From contig NZ_JNJA01000017.1 of the NCBI RefSeq assembly GCF_000702665.1, positions 1-64,000 of the forward strand: a DNA stretch of 64,000 bases, read 5' to 3'. The notes under the pieces were generated by a model. The model did no database searches. It saw nothing but the letters and a program-made list of their open reading frames with translations, and was not told the DNA's origin. The position numbers were made by a program, and so were the translations under genes. This stretch comes from Solidesulfovibrio alcoholivorans DSM 5433. Lineage in GTDB: Bacteria; Desulfobacterota; Desulfovibrionia; Desulfovibrionales; Desulfovibrionaceae. Shown one piece after another: positions 1 to 7,438 of this stretch; the stretch's first letter is position 1; the number at the start of each line of letters is the position of its first letter.

Positions 1-40
1 CGTTGCGGTCGCGCTTCCGGTTTCCCGAAGCGGAGGTGCG

Positions 41-69
41 TTTCTACGCGTCCCCGTCCGGCCCGTCAA
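41..69 (-). promoter_or_regulatory. Array promoter 6 (last visible)
   Basis: TTGACG at 64-69, 17-bp spacer, TAGAAA at 41-46, with an A run just upstream. Its transcript leaves the window to the left. Confidence 0.75.
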
Positions 70-141
70 CACTTTTTTTCAACTTGGTGCGCTTCGCTTT
101 CGCATCGCGCCCCGTGCTTCGGTTTCACGAAGCGGAGGGGC

Positions 142-170
142 TATCTACCCGACCGCGCTCGGCCCGTCAA
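142..170 (-). promoter_or_regulatory. Array promoter 5
   Basis: TTGACG at 165-170, 17-bp spacer, TAGATA at 142-147, with an A run just upstream and the same CCGGGG/CCCCGG hairpin as at promoter 3. Confidence 0.75.
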
Positions 171-244
171 CACTTTTTTTCAAGCTCCCGGGGAATCGTT
201 CTCCCCCGGACCGCGCTTCCGGCTTTCCGTCGTGCGGAGGAGCG

Positions 245-273
245 CTTCTACGCTTCCCCACCGACACCGTCAA
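245..273 (-). promoter_or_regulatory. Array promoter 4
   Basis: TTGACG at 268-273, 17-bp spacer, TAGAAG at 245-250, with an A run just upstream. Confidence 0.75.
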
Positions 274-346
274 CACGTTTTTTCAACTTTCGCGTGCCGC
301 GCTTTCGCGCCGCCCGCCGTGCCCCGGTTTCCCGAAGCGGAGGGGC

Positions 347-375
347 TATCTACCCAACCGCGCCCGGCCCGTCAA
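347..375 (-). promoter_or_regulatory. Array promoter 3
   Basis: TTGACG at 370-375, 17-bp spacer, TAGATA at 347-352, with an A run just upstream and a small CCGGGG/CCCCGG hairpin between it and promoter 2. Confidence 0.75.
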
Positions 376-449
376 CACCTTTTTTCAAACTCCCGGGGAA
401 TCGTTCTCCCCCGGACCGCGCTTCCGGTTTCCCGTCGTGCGGAGGTGAG

Positions 450-478
450 CTTCTACGCCTCCCCCACGACTCCGTCAA
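450..478 (-). promoter_or_regulatory. Array promoter 2
   Basis: TTGACG at 473-478, 17-bp spacer, TAGAAG at 450-455, preceded by an A run (T run at 482-487 on the plus strand). Confidence 0.75.
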
Positions 479-554
479 CACGTTTTTTCAATCTTTCCAA
501 GAGGCTACGCCTTCTCGCAAAGCCCCGTCGCGGTTTTCCGCAGCGGGGAGAGGC

Positions 555-583
555 TATCTACGTGGGACGGGCCGGCCCGTCAA
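555..583 (-). promoter_or_regulatory. Array promoter 1 (upstream-most)
   Basis: TTGACG at 578-583, 17-bp spacer, TAGATA at 555-560 on the minus strand. The first of six tandem promoters. It lacks the long A run of the other units because it abuts the preceding coding region. Confidence 0.75.
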
Positions 584-584
584 G

Positions 585-911
585 TCAAATATTGCCCTCG
601 TTTTTCGTGTTCTCAAGAACATCATTGATTCCAAATGTTTGAGAATCACATCTCCCAGGGGCCAAGGCATAGCGCGTGATGGTCCAGGCGTCGTTGTCGA
701 TGACGTCGGCATGCCCCCCGCCTCCGGGCGGCAGGGCCTCGCACAGGGCCTCCAGAAATGAGCCGGCATCCAGGAAGCGCCCTTCGTACTCGAAGGCGAG
801 CGTCCCGTCCGCGTATTCGACGTCCTCGAAAGGACAGTCCGGAGCCAGCGCGGCCCAGGCCTCCGGTGGCAGGCCCCGCACTTCGCCGTAGACGCGCAGA
901 TCCGGCTTCAC
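585..911 (-). CDS. Hypothetical protein, 108 aa
   Basis: Not recognised. A soluble acidic protein opening KPDLRVYGEVRGL and rich in Asp, Glu and Gly, with no signal peptide, membrane span or metal motif. It begins at a GTG that overlaps the stop of the upstream gene (GTGA), so the pair is probably translationally coupled. Its end lies two bases from the first promoter of the array, so any read-through would feed the same downstream locus. Confidence 0.6.
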   Translation of the reverse strand: MKPDLRVYGEVRGLPPEAWAALAPDCPFEDVEYADGTLAFEYEGRFLDAGSFLEALCEALPPGGGGHADVIDNDAWTITRYALAPGRCDSQTFGINDVLENTKNEGNI

Positions 912-1180
912 GCGCCCGCACCGCCTTCGTCGGCGAGAAGCCGCTCGGCCACGTGGATGTCGTACATCTCCAGGGGATCGACCCCGGTCTTGCGCTTCTT
1001 GTATTCCTCAGCCGCGGCAACGATGGCGTCATAGGGCACCCAGTCGTGGCCGTCCCAGATTTGTGGGTGCTCGCCGTTCCAGAGCCGGAATTCCACTTGG
1101 CCGTAGCGGTGGCGCACATACATGCGCACCCGCTTGTCCGCCGGATTCGGATAATAATACAACCCTAACTGATCTTTCAC
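908..1180 (-). CDS. Hypothetical protein, 90 aa
   Basis: Not recognised. A small soluble protein rich in aromatic residues and arginine in its first half (LGLYYYPNPADKRVRMYVRH) and acidic at the end. It forms a two-gene unit with the 108-aa protein at 585-911 through a GTGA overlap. There is no catalytic motif, Cys cluster or membrane segment. Composition and codon use match neighbouring genes, so I take it as real and of unknown function. Confidence 0.6.
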   Translation of the reverse strand: MKDQLGLYYYPNPADKRVRMYVRHRYGQVEFRLWNGEHPQIWDGHDWVPYDAIVAAAEEYKKRKTGVDPLEMYDIHVAERLLADEGGAGA

Positions 1181-1196
1181 GTTCTATACTCCTCTT

Positions 1197-1258
1197 CCCC
1201 GTCGAGGGGGCCCGGGGGCATCATGCCCCCCGGCGGGGCGCGGGGCAGAGCCCCGCTC
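1197..1258 (-). repeat. 3'-end palindromic element, variant form
   Basis: Read on the minus strand, this follows directly after the stop of the glycosyltransferase at 1259. Two stems are visible, GCGGGGC/GCCCCGC and GGGGGCAT/ATGCCCCC, then CCCCTCGACGGGG. It belongs to the dispersed family described at 2503-2706. No U run follows, so it is not a classical intrinsic terminator. Confidence 0.6.
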
Positions 1259-2374
1259 TTATTTCATACTCTTCTCAAATTCCTCGAACGTGCGCCGGGC
1301 CGTTTCGTCCCAGGAGAAAAGCGGCGCACGGACCAGGCCCAGGCGCGATTTCTCCGCGCGAAGGGTCGCGTCGTCCGCCACGCGCGCGAGCAGCCTGCCC
1401 ATGCCCGCCGCATCGGCCGGGTCGTCGAGATAGATGCCGGCCTCGCCCGCCACCTCGGGCAGGCTGGAAAGCTTCGTGGTCACCACCGGGCAGCCGCAGG
1501 CCATGGCCTCCAGCACCGGCAGGCCGAAGCCTTCGTAGATGCTCGGGTACACCAGGGCCAGGGCCTTGGTGTAGAGCGCCGCCAGCGTGGCATCGTCGGC
1601 GTAGCCGAGCTCGATGGGAGGGTCGCCCTCCATGCGCGCCCGCGACCAGCCCGTCCAGCCGGCGGTGACCAGCGGCACGCCGCAGCCGGACGCGGCCAGG
1701 GCCCTCGGGATCACGTGCATGTTCTTGCGCGGGTCGTAGGTGCCGACGAACAGGAAATACCGCTCGGGCACCTGGGGCGGCAGCGGCGCGTCGAGCGGGT
1801 GAAACACCTCGGGCTCATGGGCGTTCCAGGTCACGCGGATGCGGCCGGGGGCGAGCCCGAGCATGCGCACCATCTCGTCCTTGGTAAAGCGCGACACGGC
1901 CAGAAAGCGCGACACCCGCGCGAGCCGCCGGAAAAAGAACATGCGGAAATAGCGCACCCGCTCGGCCGGATGGTGCTGCGGGAAGGTCAGAAGCGACAGG
2001 TCGTGGACGGTGAAGACGGTTTTCACCCCGGACGGCACGCGGAACGGAAAGAAGGCGGCCTCGTGGTAGACGTCGTAACCCCGGGCCGCCCGCCAAAACG
2101 CCAGTTCCCGCTGGTAATGACGGGCCAGGCGCACGCCGAGCGCCGCAACCGGGGGCAGCTTCCAGAGCAGGTCCGTCAGCCGCGACCGGGCGGCCAGATT
2201 CGCCGGCGGCTGCGGCGGCCTTGGCCCCACCCGCTTGCCGTCGAAATAACCGATCTCCAACCGGTCGCCGAAGCCGCGTTCCAGCGCCGCGTACAAACAG
2301 CGCAAGTACCGCCCGATCCCGGTATTCACCGTGGCCAACGGCACGGCATTGACGATGACGCGTAGTTTTCTCAT
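1259..2374 (-). CDS. Glycosyltransferase, family 4 (GT-B fold)
   Basis: Transfers a sugar from a nucleotide-sugar donor, retaining configuration, probably in surface polysaccharide or LPS synthesis in the cytoplasm. It opens with a Rossmann start (RKLRVIVNAVPL) and a glycine-rich acceptor loop (TVNTGIGRYLRCLY). The C-terminal donor domain carries the family hallmark EGFGLPVLEAMACGCPVV near residues 281-298, with two Glu eight residues apart. At 371 aa the length is normal. The ATG at 2374 has only a weak ribosome site. A second family-4 enzyme lies upstream on the same strand (2723), separated by two repeat elements. The sugar and acceptor cannot be told from sequence. Confidence 0.88.
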   Translation of the reverse strand: MRKLRVIVNAVPLATVNTGIGRYLRCLYAALERGFGDRLEIGYFDGKRVGPRPPQPPANLAARSRLTDLLWKLPPVAALGVRLARHYQRELAFWRAARGYDVYHEAAFFPFRVPSGVKTVFTVHDLSLLTFPQHHPAERVRYFRMFFFRRLARVSRFLAVSRFTKDEMVRMLGLAPGRIRVTWNAHEPEVFHPLDAPLPPQVPERYFLFVGTYDPRKNMHVIPRALAASGCGVPLVTAGWTGWSRARMEGDPPIELGYADDATLAALYTKALALVYPSIYEGFGLPVLEAMACGCPVVTTKLSSLPEVAGEAGIYLDDPADAAGMGRLLARVADDATLRAEKSRLGLVRAPLFSWDETARRTFEEFEKSMK

Positions 2375-2394
2375 GCGCTACGAGGAGGAATCGG

Positions 2395-2472
2395 GGGAGG
2401 GGACCCTTTTTTGAAAAAAAGGGTCCCCTCCCCCGCCCCCCACCCTCCCAAAAAACTTTTAAGGGGTAGGCC
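2395..2472 (-). repeat. T-rich palindrome repeat, copy 1
   Basis: A near-perfect palindrome with arms GGGGAGGGGACCC and GGGTCCCCTCCCC around T and A runs, followed on the plus strand by a C-rich stretch and AAAAAACTTTTAAGGGG. A second copy lies at 14200-14290 in the same setting, between a 3'-end element and the next gene's start. It can fold in RNA from either strand and may act as a terminator for the gene at 2723-3838. Confidence 0.65.
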
Positions 2473-2502
2473 GCTTCAACCTGCCCAAAATCACATCTTC
2501 CC

Positions 2503-2706
2503 ATGCGGCGCTTCGCCGCTGGCGCCCGTGGTCGCGGAAAGGGGGGCAACGTGGCTTACCGGCTTTGCGGCCTGCGGGTTGCCCCCCTTTCCGCGACCAC
2601 ATGCCCCGACGCTCCGCGCACCGACCGTCCCCCCGCCCGCTTGCCCTCCCCCCGTCGAGGAGGTCCAGGAGGGGATGATCCCCTCCTGGCCGCCGGAGGC
2701 ATCTTC
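2503..2706 (-). repeat. Composite palindromic element, full copy 1
   Basis: Read on the minus strand it begins 17 bases after the stop of the gene at 2723. Order: GATGCCTCCGGCGGCC, a short hairpin (AGGAGGGG/CCCCTCCT), a G-rich link, then a perfect 23-bp hairpin (arms 2578-2600 and 2528-2550), ending in a CGGCG-TTCG-type mini-hairpin (2503-2525). The same order, including part of the long loop, recurs at 33351-33549. No open frame or transposase is present. It fills most of the 2375-2722 gene-free stretch. Confidence 0.8.
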
Positions 2707-2722
2707 ACTCTTCTCTCCACCC

Positions 2723-3838
2723 CTACTCCCGCTTCTCCATCACCGCGTCCACCACTCCCCGCATCTTCTCCACAAATACGCGCGTGTCGAAAAGCGCCGC
2801 GCGCGCCCGGCAGGCGGGGGCCATGTCGCGGGCCGTGGCCGCGTCGAGGGCGGCGACGCCACGGGCCACGTCGTCCGGGCCGGGGTCGGGCGGCAGCAGG
2901 ATGCCTGTTTCGCCGTGCACGACGGTTTCGGTGAGCCCGCCTTCGCGCACGCCAAGGACGGGCTTGCCGGCGGCCATGGATTCCACGGGCGAGATGCCGA
3001 AGTCCTCGTCGCGCGGGATGTAGACGGTGGCGAGGCAGGTGCCGATGAGGCGCCTGAGGTCCGCGTCGGCGGTCCAGCCCCGGATGTCGATGTTGGGGCA
3101 GCCGGCGGCCAGCGCGCGCACGCGGGCGAGCTCCGAGCCGCCGGACACCACGACGAGGCGTTTGTCCGGCATGTCGCGGAAGGCACGCACGACGACGTCC
3201 ACGCGTTTGAGCACGTCCACGCGGGCCGTGGAAAGATAGAACGGCTCTTGGCCGAGGTCGGCGAAGGCAGCCGTGTCCACGGGCGGATGCACGACTGTGG
3301 CGGGAAGGCCCAGGAAGTGTTCGATGCGCCGGCGCACGGTCTCGGAATTGGCGACGACGGCGTCCATGGCCCGGACCGCGTGCGCGTAGGCCCGGCGGTA
3401 GCCGGCCAGGAGCAGGGCGTAGAGCGGCCGGCGCGGCAGGGACTGGCGGCGCATGTAGAACTCGTGGTGGTCGTAGAGGATGCGCGGCGGCGTGTGGCAG
3501 TAGAGCACCTGTGGCGCGGCGATGCGGGCGTGGGCGAGCAGGCACAGGGAGCCGCTGTGGATGGCCAGCGGCGCGGCCACGGGCGGCATGCGCGCAAACG
3601 CCAGGCGCATGGCCAAAGTTTTGGAGAGCCGCGCGGCGAGCGGGCGGTTTACCGCCGCGGCGAGGTTTCGCGGCGGCGCGTCGAAATAGTCCGGGGGAAA
3701 CGCGGCGGGGTCGTATTCGCCGGCAAGCAGTAGCGCGCCAAACGCCCGGGCCAGGGTCACGGCCACCTTCTCGCCGCCGCCGGGAAAGGCGAAGGCGTCG
3801 TGGAGGACCAGGGGACTTGCGGGAGTGCGATGCGGCAT
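2723..3838 (-). CDS. Glycosyltransferase, family 4
   Basis: Likely a retaining glycosyltransferase of surface polysaccharide assembly. The N-terminal domain has a glycine-rich FPGGGEKV loop, a YCHTPPRILYD segment typical of WbaZ/mannosyltransferase-like enzymes near residue 115, and a C-terminal EDFGISPVESMAAGKPVLGV donor motif from about residue 278. I chose the ATG at 3838 (PHRTPASPLVLHDAF) because AAGGA sits six bases upstream. The frame stays open for 45 further codons, but those are Arg- and Pro-rich and unlike the family. Length is 371 aa, the same as its neighbour at 1259. Confidence 0.86.
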   Translation of the reverse strand: MPHRTPASPLVLHDAFAFPGGGEKVAVTLARAFGALLLAGEYDPAAFPPDYFDAPPRNLAAAVNRPLAARLSKTLAMRLAFARMPPVAAPLAIHSGSLCLLAHARIAAPQVLYCHTPPRILYDHHEFYMRRQSLPRRPLYALLLAGYRRAYAHAVRAMDAVVANSETVRRRIEHFLGLPATVVHPPVDTAAFADLGQEPFYLSTARVDVLKRVDVVVRAFRDMPDKRLVVVSGGSELARVRALAAGCPNIDIRGWTADADLRRLIGTCLATVYIPRDEDFGISPVESMAAGKPVLGVREGGLTETVVHGETGILLPPDPGPDDVARGVAALDAATARDMAPACRARAALFDTRVFVEKMRGVVDAVMEKRE

Positions 3839-3996
3839 GGCGTATCCTTGGCGGCGACGGCCGGCCGGTCGGGGATAGCGTGGCCGGCGGCGTCTGGCAA
3901 TGGGGGCCACGGAAATTCCCCCCGCGCCCCTTGTCCTTGCGCCGGGCGGTGTTACAAGAAAACAGACGCGCAAAGCAACGCGACAAGGAGGCGGCC

Positions 3997-4194
3997 ATGG
4001 CCTTTAACGAGACGCTCATCCTCGGTGGCGTGGAATGCGACTACGACCCCGAGACCCACATTGCGCTGATCTATTGTTCCAACTGCTCGGAGCGCAACGA
4101 GGTGGAAGTCTGGATCGGCGACGACGGGGAGCCGGAATACGCGGGTTTCGTGTGCGAGAAGTGCGGGGCGTTCAACAGCCCCGACGCGGGCTGA
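3997..4194 (+). CDS. Small zinc-ribbon-like protein, 65 aa
   Basis: Not a recognised family. Two CxxC pairs (CSNC near residue 28 and CEKC near 54) about 26 residues apart are the typical four-ligand pattern of a zinc ribbon. The rest is acidic beta-rich sequence (VEVWIGDDGEPEYAGFV). AAGGAGG six bases upstream of the ATG fixes the start. It is divergent from the glycosyltransferase at 2723 and precedes another small gene at 4261. A role in protein or nucleic-acid binding is only a guess. Confidence 0.75.
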   Translation: MAFNETLILGGVECDYDPETHIALIYCSNCSERNEVEVWIGDDGEPEYAGFVCEKCGAFNSPDAG

Positions 4195-4260
4195 GTTGCC
4201 GCCCGGCCCGACCTCGGCTACATGGAAACGAACCCTGCGGGGGAAGCGGAGGAGCGTTCC

Positions 4261-4479
4261 ATGGAGGACAACAAAGGGCTCGCCTATTATTTGGAATTGA
4301 TCCAACAGGCGCCGAGCTACCAGGATCTCGTGTTCATCCGAAACCGCATCTTCGACGCCATCGAGGCGACGCTCGCGGCCGAAGACGTGGATGCGATCAA
4401 ACGCGCCTGGACCGATCGGGCCAAGGACGAGAGCGTCCCCGTGGTGCCGGCGAGTCAAAAGAAAACCGCCGACGCCTGA
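4261..4479 (+). CDS. Hypothetical protein, 72 aa
   Basis: Not recognised. A small, helical, soluble protein (LAYYLELIQQAPSYQDLVFI, then IFDAIEATLAAEDVDAIKRA). I start it at the ATG at 4261 because GGAGGAG lies six bases upstream; an in-frame ATG at 4222 has no such site. It lies 66 bases after the zinc-ribbon gene on the same strand, so the two may share a transcript. No catalytic or export signals. Confidence 0.65.
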   Translation: MEDNKGLAYYLELIQQAPSYQDLVFIRNRIFDAIEATLAAEDVDAIKRAWTDRAKDESVPVVPASQKKTADA

Positions 4480-4498
4480 GCGCCGCGCGCGGGACGGG

Positions 4499-4870
4499 TT
4501 ACGGCCCCGCGCGTCGCTTGAGGTGCAGGGTGAGCGACGGCCCGGTTTTCGGGGAAAAGACGGCCTCGGCCGTGTCCGGGCCGGTGAGCGTGCCCTTGAG
4601 AAGATGGCCGCTGCCGTGCTGCGCGGCGAAATCGGCCCCGAGAATGACGCCGGCCACATGGTAGATGTTCTTGCCGCCGCCGATGTCGGGGATTGCCACC
4701 ACGCCGTTTATCATGTCGCCCTGGCGGGTGAAGTCGGCCGTGATCTCCTGGCCCAGCACCACGGCGGACCAGTTGCCCGCGATGTCCGCAGCCCGCTGCG
4801 CCAGGGCCGGCAGCGCGATCATGACCGCCAGCAGGACGCACAGGGCGGCTGCGCGGAAATACCGCCTCAC
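4499..4870 (-). CDS. Exported hypothetical protein, 123 aa
   Basis: A clear Sec signal peptide (RRYFRAAALCVLLAVMIALPALAQ, cleavage after the ALA at about residue 24) precedes a ~99-residue beta-rich domain with GNWSAVVLG, MINGVVAI and GTLTGPDTAEAVF strands. This looks like a small lipocalin-like or beta-sandwich periplasmic domain, but I recognise no family. Its ATG overlaps the stop of the upstream coiled-coil gene, so the two are coupled. Confidence 0.7.
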   Translation of the reverse strand: MRRYFRAAALCVLLAVMIALPALAQRAADIAGNWSAVVLGQEITADFTRQGDMINGVVAIPDIGGGKNIYHVAGVILGADFAAQHGSGHLLKGTLTGPDTAEAVFSPKTGPSLTLHLKRRAGP

Positions 4871-5058
4871 AGCAAACCCTCGCGCCGCATGAGGGTCATG
4901 AACTTGGTCCGGATGGCCTTGAGTTCCATGACGACAGTTTCCACCTGGCTGTAGTGGCTGGAGAATTTGACGGCACCGTCAAGTTCCCGCTGCCGCTTGG
5001 CCAGCCGCTGGTTGACGAATTCCAAAAAGGCCTGAGGGCCCGAATCCTTGTTTTCCAA
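4867..5058 (-). CDS. Small helical protein, 63 aa
   Basis: Not recognised. Charged and mostly helical, with heptad-like spacing (FLEFVNQRLAKRQRELD, then VVMELKAIRTKFMTLM) suggesting a short coiled coil. It has no signal peptide and ends in an ATGA-type overlap with the exported protein at 4870. This is the first gene of a two-gene minus-strand unit. About 520 bases without a protein gene lie to its right. Confidence 0.6.
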   Translation of the reverse strand: MENKDSGPQAFLEFVNQRLAKRQRELDGAVKFSSHYSQVETVVMELKAIRTKFMTLMRREGLL

Positions 5059-5218
5059 ACTCTGCTCCGATGCGAAAGAAGCGGAAAGGCCGTGCGCTCC
5101 GGCCCTGCGGCCGGCGACGGCGCTGCGACGCGCGTTGCGCCATGGCGTGTTCTTTCAGGCTATATCCAGGAATCGGGTCGGGTTCAAGCGTTTCCGGCGC
5201 TCCGCCGCCCCGAAAAGC

Positions 5219-5258
5219 GGAAGCCGCCCGGACCCAGGGAGTGGTCCAAGCGGCTTCC
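5219..5258. repeat. Strong hairpin without U run
   Basis: Arms GGAAGCCGCCCGGACC and GGTCCAAGCGGCTTCC pair over most of their length around an 8-base loop. No T run follows on either strand. A similar hairpin (GAAGGCCG/CGGCCTTC then A6) lies at 35152-35192. The two may be members of a small hairpin family. Confidence 0.5.
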
Positions 5259-5259
5259 T

Positions 5260-5407
5260 AAAAAGGCCGTGGTGGCGTGTTGGGGGAGGAGGCTAGGGGG
5301 TGGCCGCCACGGCCAGGTGATTTTGTGCGGTGTGGTTTCGGCTTACGCCCACCGCGCTCACGTCTCTTTATGAGCAAAAGGCGGGCCAACTTCAGCGGGA
5401 TTGGCAA
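5260..5407 (-). ncRNA. Candidate structured small RNA, ~147 nt
   Basis: In the 522-base gap between 5058 and 5582, the minus strand has a promoter-like pair (5414-5442), then three nested stems: GCTCA/TGAGC, GCGGTG/CACCGC enclosing GGC/GCC, and a GC-rich stem (GGCCGT..GGCG/CGCC..ACGGCC) followed by TTTTT. There is no plausible reading frame. The layout, promoter then stems then intrinsic terminator, is that of an independent small RNA. I could not match it to 6S, tmRNA, SRP or RNase P RNA. The rest of the gap (5059-5218, 5443-5567) shows only an AT-rich stretch near 5395-5520. Confidence 0.35.
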
Positions 5408-5413
5408 AATTTA

Positions 5414-5442
5414 ATTTTACGCAGTAAATCAACATAATACAA
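5414..5442 (-). promoter_or_regulatory. Promoter of the candidate small RNA
   Basis: TTGTAT at 5437-5442, 17-bp spacer, TAAAAT at 5414-5419, inside one of the few AT-rich stretches of the window. The -10 matches 5 of 6 and the -35 matches 3 of 6. Confidence 0.4.
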
Positions 5443-5581
5443 AAAATAGCGTCGTTTAGGCGGCGGAAACCTCCTGCATGGGGCTTTCTACGCCCTTTCC
5501 TTTCGATTAGCTTTATTACAATCTTAATCCGGCGTCGCGGGCCATGGTGGCGGTGACGAGGCAGCCCGGAGGCGGCAGAGC

Positions 5582-6847
5582 GTGGTCAAGGTCCACATCG
5601 ACGACGTGGAGCACGGCATGGTGGCCGACAAGGACGTAACCGGCCAGCAGGGCGTGGTTTTGTTGCGGCAAGGCGCCGTCATCTCGCAGGAGAACCTTCG
5701 CGCCATGCGCGCCTTCGGCGTGCGCGACGTGGAGGTCGTATCCGAGGCGGAACAGCCCGGAGAATCGGCTCCGGAACTGGAGGCGGTCGACCGGCGTTGC
5801 CGGGAACTGCTCGCGCCGCGCTTTGGCGCCCTGGACACCGCCGCGCCTTTCGGCCGGGCGGTGTTCGATCTGGCCGCCGCGCGCGCCGCCGCGCGCGTCC
5901 TGGCCGAAGGCCTGGATCTCGCGGCCACGGCCGACGCGCCGTCGCTGCTCGGGTTCGCGCCGGAAGCGCAGCTCTTTGGCCGCCAGCGTATCGACCCGGC
6001 GAGCCTCGTCAGTGGCGAAGTGGAACTGGCCACGCTGCCCGAAGTCCACGTACGCCTGCTTTCGGCCCTGCAATCGGAAAAGACCTCGGCCAGGGAACTT
6101 GCCGCGCTCATCGGGCGCGACCCGGGATTCGCCGCAAAACTCCTGCGCCTGGTCAACAGCCCCCATTACGCCGCGCGCAGCCCGGTGGACTCCATCACCC
6201 GGGCCGTGGACATGGTCGGGCGCAAGGAGCTGACCACGCTGGTCATGAGCCTGGCGGCGCTCAACGCCTTCGACGACATCGAGCCGGGCCTGTGGGACAT
6301 GCGCGCCTTCTGGCGGCATGCCGCGGCCTGCGCCGTCTACGCTTCGCTGCTCGCGGCCTCCTGCCCGGGGACCTCCCCGGAACGGGTGTTCGTGGGCGGG
6401 CTGCTCCACGACCTCGGCCAGCTCGTGATCCTGCGCAAGCTGCCGGCCGCGGCCGGGCGGGCGCTTTTGCTGTCCCGCGTGGAGGGCCTGCCCGACGCGG
6501 AAGCGGAAACCGCGGTGCTCGGCATCGACCACGCCGCCGTGGGCCGGGCGCTCTTGGCCGGCTGGCATTTCCCCGAGAGCCTCGCGGCCATCGCCGGCGA
6601 CCACCACCGCCCCTCCGGCGACGCCAAGGACCGGGAAACGGCGCTGGTCCACGTGGCGGACATTCTGGCCACGGCCTGGGCCTGGCCGCCCTTTGCCGGC
6701 TCACCCGTGCCGGCCCTGTCCGAAGCGGCCTGGCATTCCCTGGGCCTGACGGAAAGCATCCTGGCGGAAGTGGCCGAGGCCGGCGACGATCGCATCCGCG
6801 ACATCGAATCCATCTTCTTCAACCCGGCGGGCAGACCGCCCCAATAA
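5582..6847 (+). CDS. HDOD-domain signalling protein
   Basis: A two-part protein. Residues 1-45 form the small module common at the front of HDOD proteins (DVEHGMVADKDVTGQQGVVLLRQGAV). From about 150 to 360 there is an HDOD domain (ELAALIGRDPGFAAKLLRLVNSP at the front, GGLLHDLGQLVILRK in the middle, GDHHRPSG further on). HDOD proteins relate to HD phosphohydrolases but usually act as scaffolds in cyclic-di-GMP, motility or stress signalling. Here HD is present in LLHDLG, so residual activity cannot be excluded. The start is GTG with GGAGG nine bases upstream. The TPR gene at 6852 follows after four bases. Confidence 0.85.
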   Translation: MVKVHIDDVEHGMVADKDVTGQQGVVLLRQGAVISQENLRAMRAFGVRDVEVVSEAEQPGESAPELEAVDRRCRELLAPRFGALDTAAPFGRAVFDLAAARAAARVLAEGLDLAATADAPSLLGFAPEAQLFGRQRIDPASLVSGEVELATLPEVHVRLLSALQSEKTSARELAALIGRDPGFAAKLLRLVNSPHYAARSPVDSITRAVDMVGRKELTTLVMSLAALNAFDDIEPGLWDMRAFWRHAAACAVYASLLAASCPGTSPERVFVGGLLHDLGQLVILRKLPAAAGRALLLSRVEGLPDAEAETAVLGIDHAAVGRALLAGWHFPESLAAIAGDHHRPSGDAKDRETALVHVADILATAWAWPPFAGSPVPALSEAAWHSLGLTESILAEVAEAGDDRIRDIESIFFNPAGRPPQ

Positions 6848-6851
6848 CACC

Positions 6852-7388
6852 ATGGCCCACGACGAACGCCCCACCGTTTCCCGCCGCAACCTCGTGCGCG
6901 CGCTGCTCGGCCGCGACATTCCCAAGCCCCGGGCCGACGCGTCCGCACCGGACCGGCACGCCGCCGGCGACGCGGCCTACGCCGCCGGGGACTACCCCGC
7001 CGCCGTGGCGGCCTACAGGGCTTCGGTGCGCGAAGACCTGTCCAACACGGCCGTGCGCTTCCGCCTGGGCCATGCGCTCTACGCCACGGGCCAGGCCCTC
7101 CAGGCGCGGGTGGAATTCGAGCACGTGCTGCGCCTGTCCGGGGGAACGGACGCCGCCGCACGCTTTTTCCTGGCGCTTTCGCTGCTTGCCCTGCACAAGC
7201 CGGCAAAGGCCGCCCTGGCCCTGGCGGCCTTTGCCGACCCGGACCGACCGGAACTCGAACGCGCCGCCCACGAGGCCGCCCAAAAACTGGAAAACGATCC
7301 CACCGTCGACGCCGCAGGCATGGCGCGGGAGCTGCACGTCCTTGCCGCGGCAACGGCCCTCGTGCCGGAATCGCCGACAAGCGCATAG
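6852..7388 (+). CDS. TPR-like protein, 178 aa
   Basis: Two or three tetratricopeptide-like helix pairs are visible (AAYAAGDYPAAVAAYRASV, then VRFRLGHALYATGQALQARVEFEHVL), followed by Ala-rich helices. TPR folds bind protein partners. The opening VSRRNLVRALLGRD is basic but not a signal peptide. It begins four bases after the HDOD stop with no clear ribosome site of its own, so it is probably coupled and the two may work together. Exact partner unknown. Confidence 0.7.
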   Translation: MAHDERPTVSRRNLVRALLGRDIPKPRADASAPDRHAAGDAAYAAGDYPAAVAAYRASVREDLSNTAVRFRLGHALYATGQALQARVEFEHVLRLSGGTDAAARFFLALSLLALHKPAKAALALAAFADPDRPELERAAHEAAQKLENDPTVDAAGMARELHVLAAATALVPESPTSA

Positions 7389-7403
7389 TTTCCATCGGCA
7401 ATA

Positions 7404-7436
7404 TTGCCGTGATGCGCCGTGCACGTTATGGTGCAC
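7404..7436 (+). promoter_or_regulatory. Promoter with paired GTGCAC operator
   Basis: TTGCCG at 7404-7409, 17-bp spacer, TATGGT at 7427-7432. Two GTGCAC palindromes (7419-7424 and 7431-7436), twelve bases apart centre to centre, straddle the -10. The predicted start of transcription, about seven bases on, coincides with the ATG at 7439, so the mRNA may be leaderless. The sites fit self-regulation by the XRE protein encoded downstream. Confidence 0.45.
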
Positions 7437-7438
7437 AC

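Larger units (their letters stand above)
1..583 (-). repeat. Tandem promoter array, six ~103-bp units
   Basis: Six degenerate units repeat every 101-105 bp (anchor hexamers at 64, 165, 268, 370, 473 and 578). Read on the minus strand, each has a run of A, TTGACG, a spacer of exactly 17 bp, TAGAAA/TAGAAG/TAGATA, and a GC-rich stretch containing CCTCCGC where transcription would begin. Units alternate in two flavours (TAGATA with TAGAAA or TAGAAG), giving a ~205-bp higher-order period. The array continues to the left edge and may be longer. It starts immediately after the stop of the gene at 585-911 and fires leftward. A-rich upstream element, strong -35 and GC-rich discriminator resemble stringently controlled rRNA promoters; the target gene lies outside the window. 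Confidence 0.85.

Noticed and set aside
1..583. CRISPR-like array at the left edge.
   Set aside because: The ~103-bp period, degenerate units without unique spacers, absence of a short constant repeat and presence of clear promoter hexamers do not fit CRISPR.
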